From: Azolla caroliniana | Taxonomy: Eukaryota; Polypodiophyta | NCBI GenBank assembly: GCA_043228905.1 | Contig: JBHGNT010000016.1 | Span: forward strand, 8,060,001-8,124,000 | Length of the DNA stretch: 64,000 bases | Direction of reading: 5' to 3' | Shown here: positions 33,707 to 44,564 of the stretch, piece after piece | Position numbering within the stretch: position 1 is the stretch's first letter | How the letters are laid out: each line of letters begins with the position of its first letter | Notes under the pieces: model-generated | The model's database searches: none | The model's input: the letters and a program-made list of their open reading frames with translations, nothing else | Told to the model about the DNA's origin: nothing | Position numbers and translations under genes: made by a program

Positions 33707-36700
33707 GTGGCCCATGTGACAGAAAACACACTTAGGATGACCTTATGGAATTGTAACGGCGCACTCTGGACACACCCCGGCTGCCTAGAGGGGATATTAA
33801 AGGAATCAGATATAGTTTGCCTAGTAGAAACACACCAAAGCCCAAATAGGGGACTCCCACGAGTCGAAGGATTTCGTTGGGAGTCGGCTTCTAGACAAAC
33901 CTCACGTCGATGCACTACCAGGGGATCTGGAGGTGTCGCAATATTGTTTCGGAGGGAGCTACATAATAGGATAGAAATACTGAGCACAGACCCAGAAGCT
34001 CGTTTTATGTGGGTGAAAGTCTCCACAAGCAAGGACAAGGCAGTAATTTTCGCCATTTGTTACTTCCCCCCAAAAGGCTCTCGTTATAATCTGGCTGGCG
34101 AGGTGAGATTAGTTGATGACGGAGTGCCACATGGGCCTTCCCCATATGAACCTCTATCGGATGACATAATCCGATATTCTTCCCAAGGCGAAGTATTCCT
34201 TGTAGGAGACTTTAATGCGAGAACCCAATCCCGACAATGCACAATATTTCAAATGAATAGAAACCTAGAAATGGTAAATGTTGATACTTCAGACATAGAC
34301 ACCACACGTAGATCAAAGGATCAAGGTGCAGACGCCACGAGCTTTGGCCATCATTTGCTCGAACTCGGTAGTCGGCACCAGATGGTCATATATAATGGTT
34401 TAGCCAAGTGGCCAGGTTCGGAAGAGCTCACATGTTTCCCACATGGAGGAGGGGAAAGCACAGTCGATTATCTAATAGGACGCCCTGAAGCCACCCACAT
34501 GATTAACTCCTTCCGAGTGGCCCCATGTCCTATTGGCGCGGACCATAGTTTCTTATACTTCGAGATAAATTGCGATATCTCTAACGTCACCAACTCTAGT
34601 CAACCACGCCATGACATCACAATACATTTCACACATGAGCTCTCTGACATATATGCTCGACATGTTCAAGCCCATCTCTCCTCCCTTGATCCCTCCCTAC
34701 CTTTAGAGAGCCTTAATACGAAACTCACACACATCCTTCATTCTGCAACGGTTAGCAGCTTCCCATACACGAAACACTCCAATCAAGGTAAAGTAGGATC
34801 TATGCCACAAAATAGATGGTATGATGAGGATTGTAGGTGCTTACATCGACAACTTACAATATCGCAACTCAGTGGTAGTATTACCTCAGTACAAGCTCGT
34901 AAAGAAATGCGCAAGATGACACGTCGTAAGAGACGAGCATGGGGGGCATCCCAATATTGGGAACTCTACCACATGCTCATGAGTAACGATTGTGCCACTG
35001 CATGGAAGAGATTACGGGAACCAAGACCACAAACACCCATCGAAGATCCCGAAACTTGACACACTTATACAGAGAGACTTTACCACATCCCAAACCAACC
35101 ACCCATTCCAATGCCTTCCACACCCCGACCTACTGTGGGGACACTCTTCACGACCTCTAGGGTCACGAAGGTCATAAAGAAATTACAACATAGGAAGTCC
35201 ATGGACCACACAGGATTGCGAGCAGAACACATCATATACGCGAGAGAGTGCCTAGCTCCCTTACTAACTCTAATCTTCAATCGTGCCCTTGCAGAGGGTT
35301 TTCCATCACAATGGACCATGAACACAGTGGCCCCCATACATAAGGGGGGGGACCCCATGGACCCAAATACTTATAGGACCATTATGATAGGTCATACCCT
35401 TGCTAAATTATATGGTGCAGTAAAGGAGGCAGAGCTTAGCGAGTATATGGAGACCTTAAATCTTCGTGCACCTGAACAGGCCAGCTTTAGACGAGCCTTC
35501 TCCACTATTGACCATATCTTCACACTTAGATGCTTAATTGACCAGACTAAGGCTCGCAAGAAGAAACTATATTGTTGTTTTGTGGACTTCCGCAAAGCCT
35601 TTGACACGGTCCCTAGAGAGCGGTTGTTTGATAGGCTTAAGAGCTTGAGGATACCAGATGACATGGTTTGGGCCATCTACGCACTATATGAACAAGTGTC
35701 CGGGTGTGTTCGATGCCCAGGCGGCATATCCGATAGTTTCACTAGCACTATTGGTGTAAAACAAGGTTGCCCCTTATCTCCGACTCTTTTTGGGATCTAC
35801 ATTGATGAGATCACAGATTTTATTGCTCGTAAGGGAGGCAATGGAGTAGTCCTTGGAGATACGCAGGTGCGTATCTTGCTCTATGCAGATGACATAGTTT
35901 TGCTCTCTGAATCCGAACACGGCCTACAAAGGCACCTTAATGCCTTAGATGACTTTTGCACACAACGAGGATTGGTAGTGAATCTAGGGAAAACTAAAGT
36001 CCTTATCTTCCACACGTCGGCCCAAGTTAGAGCTAAGTGTCACCTAACTATCTCCCATAGCCCAGTTGAGGTGGTTGGATCATATGTCTATCTCGGAGTC
36101 ACTTTCAGTGCCCGCTCAGGTAAATTTTCGATGACACAAGCAGCGAAGGATAGACTTACAAGAGGACATGCATCCCTCTCACTCCTCGAGAGACAATGCC
36201 ACCAAGCATAGTTCCAAGAGCCACGAACTAAAGGGTGGCTCTTTGACTCATTAGTGACTCCCTCTCTCATGTATGCATCAGCGGTTTGGGCCCCAGGACT
36301 ACCATCTTTCATGTGGACGCAATTAGAGAGACCATTGGTGATGATGTTATCACGCCAACTCCGAAGCAAATCGTAGGTCCCACATGACATTATTAGGGTT
36401 GAGTTCACTCTACCCCCTATGTTAGTAGAAGCACTTTTTCAACTGGTAGTCTTTATACACAGGATACATAACCAACCACTTGATAGAATATCCCACCAAG
36501 CCTTTAAGGCTTCTCGAGCATTGTATGAGTCCGGCTATACTAGCTCATGGTATGGCATGATGGTGAGCTGGCTTCTTGCCAACGGTTTAGACATTACTAA
36601 CCTCCCCCCCCTTAAGTACGACCACACGAATGATAACACTTTACTCTCTCATGAGGACCGTAATAAAGTAATACGCCAAGAAATATGGCAAATTTATACC

Positions 36701-37450
36701 CGGTATAAATGGATCACCCCACTAGAGCCACTCCCATCTAAAATGTCGTACTATAAGGAACACTTTATGCACTTCTCTGAGTTAGGTTTTATCACGCGCC
36801 CAAAATATCTAGATGTATTCTTACCACATGCACTAAGGGTTGCCATTGGTCAACTTAGAATATCATCTCACCAACTTGAGATTGAGAATGGACGTACTAA
36901 TGGAGTCCCTAGGGAGGAAAGGATATGTAGGTTATGCCACATAGAGATAGAGAATGAGTACCATTTTACATGCAAATGCCCCACCTATGCCGAGATAAGG
37001 GCAAAATACCAAGACATACTTGGTTCCTCTCCCACCCTCCCTAAACTATTAGATACACTAGATATAAAGAAATTAGGTAGATACATCTTAGAATTGAAAC
37101 ACCACAGAGAGAACAAATTACAAAACGTTGATAATAATGTTGCTAATGTTTACCAACATATAACAAATGAAGTTTTTCAGGAACAGGGGGAGACAATGAA
37201 TGTCGACACACCTGCACCACTCGGACTTCTCCTTGATGAAGCAGAAAATCAAAGAAGAACCAAACGCCCTCGGATGCCGGGTTTCAAAGCAACTCGACGA
37301 GATGTAGAAGCAATAAAGAAAATAAGGGAACGTGAACTACACCGCCTAGAAGCCATGGCTAGGGCACTCTATGCATCGGGACCATGGGTCACACCCACAC
37401 CAAAAACTTTTGACCTCCCACTTCTTTTTGAGAGACTTGGGTGGAAATGA
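33707..37450 (+). pseudogene. LINE ORF2: endonuclease-reverse transcriptase with three premature stops
   Basis: One frame of about 1,248 codons; the first in-frame ATG is at 33,737. The apurinic-type endonuclease has intact motifs: WNCNG, LVETHQ, VGDFNART, STVDYLIG, GADHSFLYF (to about 34,560). Reverse transcriptase follows (35,180-36,150) with KAFDTVPRERL, GVKQGCPLSP and LYADDIVLLS. The C-terminal CCHC motif is RICRLCHIEIENEYHFTCKC (about 36,920-36,980). The enzyme nicks target DNA and copies LINE RNA there. Stops TGA (35,057), TAG (36,209) and TAG (36,374) interrupt it; there are no frameshifts. Likely recently active. Confidence 0.9.
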
Positions 37451-37605
37451 GATTAGGCTTGGTGCAAAGTTTTGTACACTACTAGAACTTTCTTAGCTTA
37501 AGCTATTTTCTTTTATTTTTAGTTTTGATGATTGGATAAACACTCATTTTTTGTTGTAACCTATTTGTCTCATGGGCCAAATTTGGCCTTAGAAGACGTT
37601 AATAT

Positions 37606-37626
37606 ATCTTTCTTTCTTTCTTTCTT

Positions 37627-37682
<56 letters not shown>
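37606..37682 (+). repeat. (TTTC)n(TC)n microsatellite at the LINE 3' end
   Basis: Five to six TTTC/TTCT units passing into about 26 TC units. Part may be the LINE tail and part the LTR's own (CT)n. Confidence 0.9.
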
Positions 37683-37686
<4 letters not shown>

Positions 37687-38018
37687 CACGTGGTTCTCAC
37701 ACACTCTTTCCCTTCTTAATACTAATCCTCATTCTTCTCCTCTACCTTTAGTACTAATTCTCCTTGCCTCTAGTACTATCCCTGACAGTTTGAACCGAAT
37801 TGGTTTGGAATAATGCCTTTTGCCTCTATTTATAGTGTTGTCAAGATTACTCTTGAAGTTTCTAGAATATTCTAGAGTAATCTAGAATATACATGAATTT
37901 CCTAAAGAAATAATAAATGAAACTAATATTTTTCGTATTACAATTCAAGGGTTTAGCCCATGTAACACAAGGTCATAGGTTCAAATTCCTTCAGAGCCAT
38001 ACCATGCCATATCATGAC
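37683..38018 (-). mobile_element. Gypsy A 5' LTR pieces, in two orientations
   Basis: 37,683-37,789 (cctctcacgtggttctcac to tatccctgaca) is the LTR end reading rightwards; 37,790-38,018 (tttgaaccgaattgg to atatcatgaca) is the LTR start reading leftwards, matching 17,290-17,527. The switch at 37,789/37,790 is the second inversion breakpoint. A TATA box (ctatttatag) lies at about 37,827. Confidence 0.78.
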
Positions 38019-38440
38019 AACAGAAGCCATTAGTACTAATGAAAAATAAGAATAAGATGGTGAATTTGATTCAAACTCTCAAGATCGTGAAACGGAGAAT
38101 GTGAGAGAACCACAAGATAGACTTAGAGAAAGAGAGAGAGTATATAATAAAAGGAAAATGTATTAAATTGTAACGAAGTACAAAGATGAGACCAAATTAG
38201 AGGCTTAAGATTGGCGTTGAACCACATTGGTTTGAAATAGTATAATATGCCTCTATTTATAGGGGCCTTTAGAGTTTTGAGAAAGTTCTATAATATTCAT
38301 GAATTTTCTAGATTATTCCAAAATTCTAGAATGGTAAGTGAAATAATAATTGAAAAATAATATTTTATGTACTACAATAATTAACTTAATGGTAAGTGTT
38401 AGATTCTTGTATTGTAGGGTCAAGAGTTCAAGTCATGACA
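38014..38440 (-). mobile_element. Second, diverged LTR of the gypsy A type, probably solo
   Basis: Ends agtcatgaca at 38,440 and shows, in the same order as gypsy A LTRs, a tRNA-like antisense block, TATA (ctatttatagg, about 38,255), gttgaaccacattggtttgaa, (AG)n and ggttctcac-like sequence (antisense), and agtactaatg. It abuts the gypsy A LTR. No coding region accompanies it. The left edge is uncertain by several bases. Confidence 0.6.
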
Positions 38441-39070
38441 CATTTTGGTTGTGAGAGAAATTCGTGCCAAGATTGGATTTGGGTGAAAATGTGTGGAAAA
38501 CATGGTTGAATATGATCAAAGGTAAAACATTGTATCAAAGTGTGATACTCAGACTCTCGAACTTGTTTAGGGTAATGTGTGCATAGTCGACCACTCTCAT
38601 CACATGTAACCGAACGCCCATCTCACATCGCAATGCATGTAAGCTAAGTTGCATAGAAGCAATGGTGTGAATGGCAAACAACGGGATGGACTCTAACATG
38701 TATTGATGTGTATGATTCCCTATTCCACAAAGAATATGGTTTTGTAGTTAGGTGCAATATGTGCAGTATAATATGAAGTGTGAGCTTCCACATTTGTCCC
38801 ATATCATGATGCATTGGCATTGCAAAAAGGTCTCATTTACAAAAGAATCTAGCGATGTATCGTGAAGCACGTGTGTTGCATCCCATCTACCAAACCTTTT
38901 TTTTTCATATCTTGCATCCAACTGAAACACAAAATTTTGCTTTTATTCATCTTTTGGATCTTTTTGCTTACTTCCCATGCAATTCAAGAAAGTCGATTTG
39001 AGGAACTTTTATGAACCTTAAGCATGTATTCAACAACCTTCTCCATGGCCATGATCTCAATGAAAAGTTA
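38430..39070 (-). repeat. Dispersed repeat, copy 1 (LINE-like 3' region, minus strand)
   Basis: About 630 bp similar along its length to 60,470-61,170, and in part to 43,456-43,830. On the minus strand it has broken coding traces in the order EVSKKIQK, then HDTSLDSFVNETFLQCQCI, then a region like RESEYHTLIQC. It is too broken to make protein. Confidence 0.7.
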
Positions 39071-39742
39071 AATATTCATTTAGAGTGTATACACATATAC
39101 CACATGATGCATGTGAACATACATGCATAAGTCTATGTATGTGTATGTGTTTGTGCAATCGTAAATATGTAGAAATAATGGAATTTGGTTGATATGCATA
39201 CATATGGTTCTTATATGACTCCAATTGAATTGTACATGTACTCTCTACTCATTAGGTTTTAACATGAATACAGATTGCTTAAACATAGGACTTGTAATTC
39301 ATGATTCTGAAATTGCCTTACTCCTTTTCTGGACAGAAAGGTATTTATTGTTGAGAATATTTGAAATTTCCCGAAACTAGGTTTTTCCTATAGAGAGCCT
39401 TGATTACAATTGATGCCCTCCACCCAAATGAAAGTTTGGTTCATCGGAATCGAAAAACTCGAAGGAGAAGATAAAGAAATGATGAATTGGATTGAATGAA
39501 TCCATGACATCAACATAAGAGAAGTCCAAATTATCTATTGGCATATGAAACAATAATAAACCAAACAAATTGGACGTTATTAGGGTGATACAAAGAGATT
39601 TGAGAATTTTGAGTTTGTGCACCATCGACATTTCCACCAAGACGAAAAAATTTGGTTCGTCGAAAATGGAGGAAGAAAAAAGAAGAATTAACGGGATTGA
39701 TCGAATGAATGAATGCAACGTGTGCTGAAACAACAATCATTG
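39071..39742. other. No supportable gene; 3' flank of the 5-phosphatase gene
   Basis: AT-rich. Two related blocks (about 39,412-39,500 and 39,640-39,720, each with tttggttc(a/g)tcg and attgaatgaatgaa-like sequence) suggest a local duplication. The 3' untranslated region of the 5-phosphatase gene should begin at 39,742 and run leftwards. Confidence 0.4.
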
Positions 39743-40045
39743 TTAATGATGGGGAGTAAGAGTGAAGATGGCCTTGACAGGGCGATGGTCCGAGCTCTTT
39801 ATTGAATCGATGGCATCGTAGTCACACATCGACACTTTAAAGCAACCACCCTTGCCTTCCTTCACTTTGTAAAGGATCCGGTCAGTCCACGACGGCACCC
39901 TTTCCTAGGAACCACAAAACAACATAACCATAAAACCAACCACATACCAACACATTGCATTCTCACAAACAATGATCATATATATATACACATATACATA
40001 TATATACACATATACATATATATACACATATACATATATATACAC

Positions 40046-40092
<47 letters not shown>

Positions 40093-42274
40093 AAGAGAAC
40101 TATTCAATACATAGAGTCAGACATATATATCCATGAAAGTGCTTCCTTTGGTTCCATAAGTTATATTCTTCCTCCAATGGAGGTAATAAAATCCATCTAT
40201 ATATAGTACATATATCCTTGAATGTTATATCATACTCTAATGATAAGCCCATACACACTATTGACATGATCATGTGGAATGTAGGGAGTTGAAAACATGA
40301 CCATACCATACCAACTGGATCAGTCATTTGGTCAATTGTTCCTTCACACATGAACACACACACATATATATAATTACATAATTGTATATTTATATTTATA
40401 CACATACCGACCTTTGGGCTTGTGTCATAATTGTCTGTGCCCACATCGTATTTGTATGTCGGTCGAAAAGATAATGGTCCTTCTTGGAAGCCTCGGAAAG
40501 CATTACCTTTCTCAATCTCCCTTGACAATTGATCTTTATGCTTGAGACACTAATGAATTGATATCAAACACACACACACACACACACTTCAAATCTTCAT
40601 TCTCATGAAGAGTGTCTCCAAAAATCGGCATGAAAAGGGAGAATTATCATACCTTGTACCGATTTTGATTGATAAGATAATCTACACGATTACGGTCATC
40701 TTGTATCCTATAGTTCAAGTCGCCAAGCCATACGACAAAATCCGAGTAGTCCAAAGCAGTTCTCACACTCCCAGTCACATTAACCTTATAGGTACTTCGA
40801 CAAACATCTTCCACAGATATATTCAAACACGCCGATAATCTCGCGGAAGGTAACCTCCGAGCAAAGAGCGACTCACTAATATGTTGGAATTCCGAATTAC
40901 GTTCCTCTACATTGTTTTCATGAGCTGCATCGAGCAATGAACATGACTCATTTCCTTACATAATCTTCCATGTATATTCATTCATTGAGACTCTTGATTT
41001 TCCTTCCTTAAAAGATGTAAAGAAGCCCCACAATCCTTTATGCCCTAGGATTCCAAAATAAGCTGTAGACGCATTATTTCCCATGTGGCAAAGAAAGAGC
41101 CTCCTTTACCTCATGCTGTGGGAAATATAATGTCTTAAAGAGACTTTCTTGTAAAAAATTAAAACCATGATACAAAATGAGACAATTAGCGCATCAATCT
41201 TTCATTGTCATGATTGAGATGAAAGTTACGTGAGAGATGAGATGCTACAAATAGGAATGTGGCATCTTTGAGCTTGAAAGAAACAGCTACAGCTCCCTTT
41301 TGGCGTCCCGTCATTCCTCCATAAACACCGGCCCCAACCCTATACACCCGCACATCTACAAATATTCAAGAGTATATTCAGCACATCTATCCTACCCTCA
41401 CCACTTGTGAAGATAATGTTGATACAAGACAATCGAGCATTCATTCGTTCTTCAAATTATCGACCTCACATATAATAAAGATAGAACGGTACATTCATTC
41501 GTTTACCTTGGAAATTGTCGGCTAGTGTGCTCTGAGTGATAACAAAGAGTTGGAGAGAATAAGACATAGAGGCAGTTGCAACTAGGCTGTAAGAAGAACA
41601 ACAAAAAATAAGAAAGATCAAAAGAGATACAGAAATCATGTCTGCAAATATGTGTATTGATTGATGCTACAAGCATTATACAACATAATCATACATTGCT
41701 TGGTCCAACACTAGATAAGTCTGCTAGCCCATTAATCTATATTTGGTGTGTATTCACACAATAATGGATTGATTAACGATATAGATCAATATGGGGTTGG
41801 CTGCCACATTTAGCGATTGAGAAAAAGGTACAGAAAATATATTATCAATCCATTCGAGGACATAAATATACCAATAGCACTATATTAATGCATAGATGTC
41901 ACATCCGAACCAGAATTGATCAATCGAAGAAAGAAATATGATAGTAAAAATTTCAGCTACATCGATTGATCAAAGGATATATCACTACCTGCATCCTTCT
42001 CCAAATGCACCCATGAGAAGCTTCTCCGCATCATAATTCGGAACCTCTTGCAACCCAACTACAAACAAATCATAGAGATGGGTATCAAGAGCAGCCACGA
42101 ATTTGCCAAGGTCTTGAAGAGCTAGTCTCTACAAAAAAATAAACAAATAAATAAATAAAATATTGGGCATACAGAAGAAAATGTTCAGCAATAGACATCA
42201 TGAGAATTTATGACAATGAAGAGCACAATCACTCCTTACTAGTATCATAAACCATGGCATGACCACATAAAGAA

Positions 42275-42311
<37 letters not shown>

Positions 42312-43015
42312 GAAGGAAGAAAGAAAGTGAGAGAGCGAGCGAGCGCAAGGTATACCTTTCCATTGACATTCCAAGTGAGTGCATAAACACGGAGGTGAGA
42401 TCTTGATGCTTTAACACGCGCAAGACGATCTTGGCCCTTCACTCCATCCACCATTTTTAGATGACGATGGCAATAATCTGAGACCCAGGCAGTGAAATCG
42501 AGAGAGAAATCGGAGCCATCCAATTTATCCCGAATATCAACATGATGATGATGATGGTGATGATAATGATGCTTATGATGAATGTCAATGAAAATTGGTG
42601 GCGTCCTGACTATGAGGCTATGTCCGTTTACATGCTCGTATAATGTCCGTCCAGAGACAAACCTACTCCCTTCTTCTGCTGCTGCTTCTTCCTCCTCCTC
42701 TTCTTCTTCTTCCTCTTCCTCTTCCTCCTCCTCCTCCTCCTCCTCCTCTTCTTCTTCTTCTTCTTCACTATGTTTACTCAAATTCTCAGATAATGTCCTT
42801 CCAAACATAAGCCTGTATTCTTCTTCCTCCTCTTCCTCTTCCTCTTCCTCTTCTTCTTGTTTTTCTGGCTCCTTCCGGAGTTGGATCAGGGTTCGCAGGT
42901 TTGAGGTTTCTTTGACAATCTGAGCAGCATAGTGCATCACTAACAACTCTTCCTTTGATGGTTGTTGGCTATGGCAGAAAAAAGCTTTGCTCTGCTTGTA
43001 CATACAGTTACCCAT
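39743..43015 (-). CDS. IP5P11-like: Inositol polyphosphate 5-phosphatase, 5PTase11-like (7 exons, 525 residues)
   Basis: Exons: 43,015-42,356; 42,128-41,989; 41,586-41,507; 41,355-41,230; 40,924-40,653; 40,549-40,412; 39,904-39,743. All introns are GT-AG and phases agree, giving 525 residues ending TAA. It starts MGNC, a likely N-myristoylation/palmitoylation site placing it at membranes. A Glu-rich and His-rich segment fills about residues 50-175. The catalytic domain has TWNVNG (214-219), GLQEVP (245-250), WLGDLNYRI (401-409), YKYDVGTDNYD in exon 6, RVPSWTDRIL (474-483) and SSDHRP (509-514): all the expected metal- and phosphate-binding residues. The family removes the 5-phosphate from phosphoinositides; small MGNC forms resemble Arabidopsis 5PTase11, which acts on phosphoinositides. 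No defect is visible. Transcript ends are unknown. Confidence 0.93.
39978..40091. repeat. AT microsatellite in intron 6
   Basis: Four to five units of atacacatatacatat followed by about 20 TA dinucleotides, wholly within the sixth intron (40,411-39,905) of the 5-phosphatase gene. Confidence 0.9.
42278..42308. repeat. (TA)n microsatellite in intron 1
   Basis: About 15 TA units inside the first intron (42,355-42,129) of the 5-phosphatase gene, next to a GAGC/GAGA-rich stretch near the donor site. Confidence 0.9.
42670..42865 (-). repeat. Coding GAA/GAG triplet runs (two poly-Glu tracts)
   Basis: Two tracts of GAG/GAA codons in exon 1 (about 42,680-42,768 and 42,818-42,855) give acidic runs of roughly 30 and 13 residues. 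Between and after them the motif GRTL-x-E occurs twice (FGRTLSENLSKH and SGRTLYEHVNGH), so part of this exon has arisen by duplication. Confidence 0.85.
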
Positions 43016-43122
43016 GATCTTCCCTTATTTTTCTTCTTCTTCTTCTTCTTCTTCTTCTCTTCAGGGTTCTTACTAACTACTTGAAGGCGATCTAGATTGC
43101 TCTGCATCTTCTTCCCTTTCAC
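42940..43122 (-). other. Possible upstream reading frame overlapping the 5-phosphatase start
   Basis: An ATG at 43,122 opens a 60-codon frame (with a poly-Lys run from the purine-rich tract at 43,025-43,058) that passes over the main ATG at 43,015 in another frame and stops at 42,940. If it lies in the transcript it could lower translation of the phosphatase. The transcription start is not known, so this is only a possibility. Confidence 0.3.
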
Positions 43123-43198
43123 TTCTGTTCATCTAAGAAGAAGAAGAAGAGAATACTTCCATTTCCCGGGAAATACAAACATACATATACATACATGG

Positions 43199-43440
43199 TG
43201 ATGTATGTAATGTATGTGTATGTATGTATGTATGTATGTATGTATGTATGTATGTATGTATGTATGTATGTATGTATGTATGTATGTATGTATGTATGTA
43301 TGTATGTATGTATGTATGTATGTATGTAGTGCATGTATGTATGTAATGTATGTATGTAGTGCATGTATGTATGTTGTGTATGTATGGATGTATGGATGTA
43401 TGTATGTATGTATGTATGTATGTAGGTATGTATGTATGAT
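43199..43440. repeat. (TATG)n microsatellite upstream of the 5-phosphatase gene
   Basis: About 240 bp of near-perfect tatg units with interruptions (tagtgcatg, taatgta, ttgtgta) in the right half, 185-425 bp upstream of the phosphatase start codon. Confidence 0.95.
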
Positions 43441-43455
43441 ATGTGTAACTTCCCC

Positions 43456-43830
43456 ATTCAAAGAAGAAGGTGGTTTTGTAGTTTGGTGACCTCCACGTCC
43501 TTCATAAGGTGTGATACATTCCCATTGCAAAAAAACGTCATTCACGGAGGAATCTGTACGAGCACCATGAACCAAATGTAATGGCATCTCATCTTCCCAG
43601 CCATGTAGCTATATCTTATGTCCATTTAGAACCTTAAAACATGTAATAGATCTAGCATTCATTTAGAATCGTAAAGCATTTCGTGCATCTTTTGAATCTA
43701 TTTACTTGCTTCCCATTTAAATCTAGGAAGTCGATGCAAAGGGTATTTTAAACCTTATAACATGTAAACAATCCTCTTTATGGCCACACTCTCAAAAGGA
43801 AGCGGTTCCGTCTCAAGAAGCAAGATCATG
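43456..43830 (-). repeat. Dispersed repeat, copy 2 (partial)
   Basis: Shares with copies 1 and 3, in order, ttgcaaaaa(a)cg-tcattcacggaggaatct, tgcttcccattt-aaatctaggaagtcgatg, and ctcaaaaggaagcggttcc-gtctcaagaag. On the minus strand it keeps a trace reading TDSSVNDVFLQWECI, equivalent to DSSVKEVFLQCQCI in copy 3. Confidence 0.65.
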
Positions 43831-44423
43831 TCTGGCATTTATAGCTTGACTTTGAGAAACTTCAAGAGAAAGTGCTTTTGGACATTCTCAAAGTCTTTTC
43901 AAGTGGATTACGAGACCATAGTGCAAAACCATTTAGAAGGAGTTGTCACCAAACCATTAGCTAATATGCAAGATTGTAATCCGTAAACAACACATAACAA
44001 TTGAGAAACATCTAACACATAACAATCATTAAAGAAAATGTTGTGTATAGATAGAGATTGTAAGTCTATTTACCATTAATATCATTGTCGCATCACAACC
44101 TCCTTTCATATTATATCATGATATGTTGATGCATTTTTCTTTCTTTGATCATCTAAAATGGGTTCAACGATTAAAGGGTGTTACCTCTTAATCCGTATTG
44201 TCTGAATATTAATCCAAAATTAAGAGAGATGAATCAACTAAGTTAAATCTAGGGAAACCCCTCTTGATTGGGTCACGGGTGAGAAGCCTTAACGGTTGAT
44301 TCCAGTGGAGAAACAAGGCATTAAATGCGAAAGTACAGTGTGAAAACATATTGCATTTAATATTTAAGAGACTTTAAAGTTTAGAAATCCAAGCCAATCT
44401 TTAACAAATTATTTTCATGTAGA

Positions 44424-44564
44424 TTCACAAACTTGCCAGTTGAGATATGGGAGAACTTGGTGGCAGCAGTCTGCGGCCAATATGACAAAATGCAGGATTC
44501 ACCAGAGACTGTGAACAAGAGAAAGAAGAAGCTCCTTCACTTATGGAAAAAGCTTAAGTTGTAG
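44424..44564 (+). other. Possible terminal exon of an unrecognised gene
   Basis: After a good acceptor (tttcatgtag, ending 44,422) a 46-residue open stretch reads FTNLPVEIWENLVAAVCGQ... and ends with a Lys/Leu-rich tail and TAG. Composition is gene-like against AT-rich surroundings. I do not recognise it, and no matching upstream exon was found between 43,830 and 44,420, so it may be a gene remnant or a captured fragment. Confidence 0.25.

Larger units (their letters stand above)
32413..37685 (+). mobile_element. LINE (non-LTR retrotransposon) with ORF1, ORF2 and microsatellite tail
   Basis: A GC-rich leader of repeated cgtctgctgc/cgtcgccgt motifs (about 32,415-32,760) is followed by ORF1 (coiled coil plus RNA-binding-like part), ORF2 (endonuclease, RT, C-terminal CCHC) and a 3' untranslated part ending in (TTTC)n(TC)n at 37,606-37,682. 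It sits in the (CT)n/(TA)n stretch of the gypsy A LTR; the microsatellite hides the TSD. The combination differs from typical plant L1 LINEs; the clade is not resolved. Confidence 0.85.
17065..38018 (-). mobile_element. Gypsy A: chromovirus opened by two copia elements, a LINE and an inversion
   Basis: One Ty3-gypsy element in minus orientation can be followed through its interruptions: 5' LTR (pieces at 37,790-38,018 and, inverted, 37,683-37,789 and 32,376-32,410), gag (32,302-31,669), gag end/protease/RT (27,761-26,013), RNase H/integrase/chromodomain (20,104-17,528), 3' LTR. Each interruption is bounded by its own TSD, and taking the insert out rejoins the gypsy frame (ATG|GAT at copia B, GTA|CGA at copia C). 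Order of events: gypsy A first, then the LINE and the two copias. It has several stops and is itself dead. Confidence 0.88.

Noticed and set aside
42582-42923. Plus-strand poly-Ser frame
   Set aside because: It is the opposite strand of the poly-Glu coding run of the 5-phosphatase, whose splice structure is well supported.
43119-43587. Open frames of repeated Tyr-Ile-His-Thr or Cys-Met-Tyr-Val over the tetranucleotide array
   Set aside because: They are translations of (TATG)n, open by chance in several frames on both strands.
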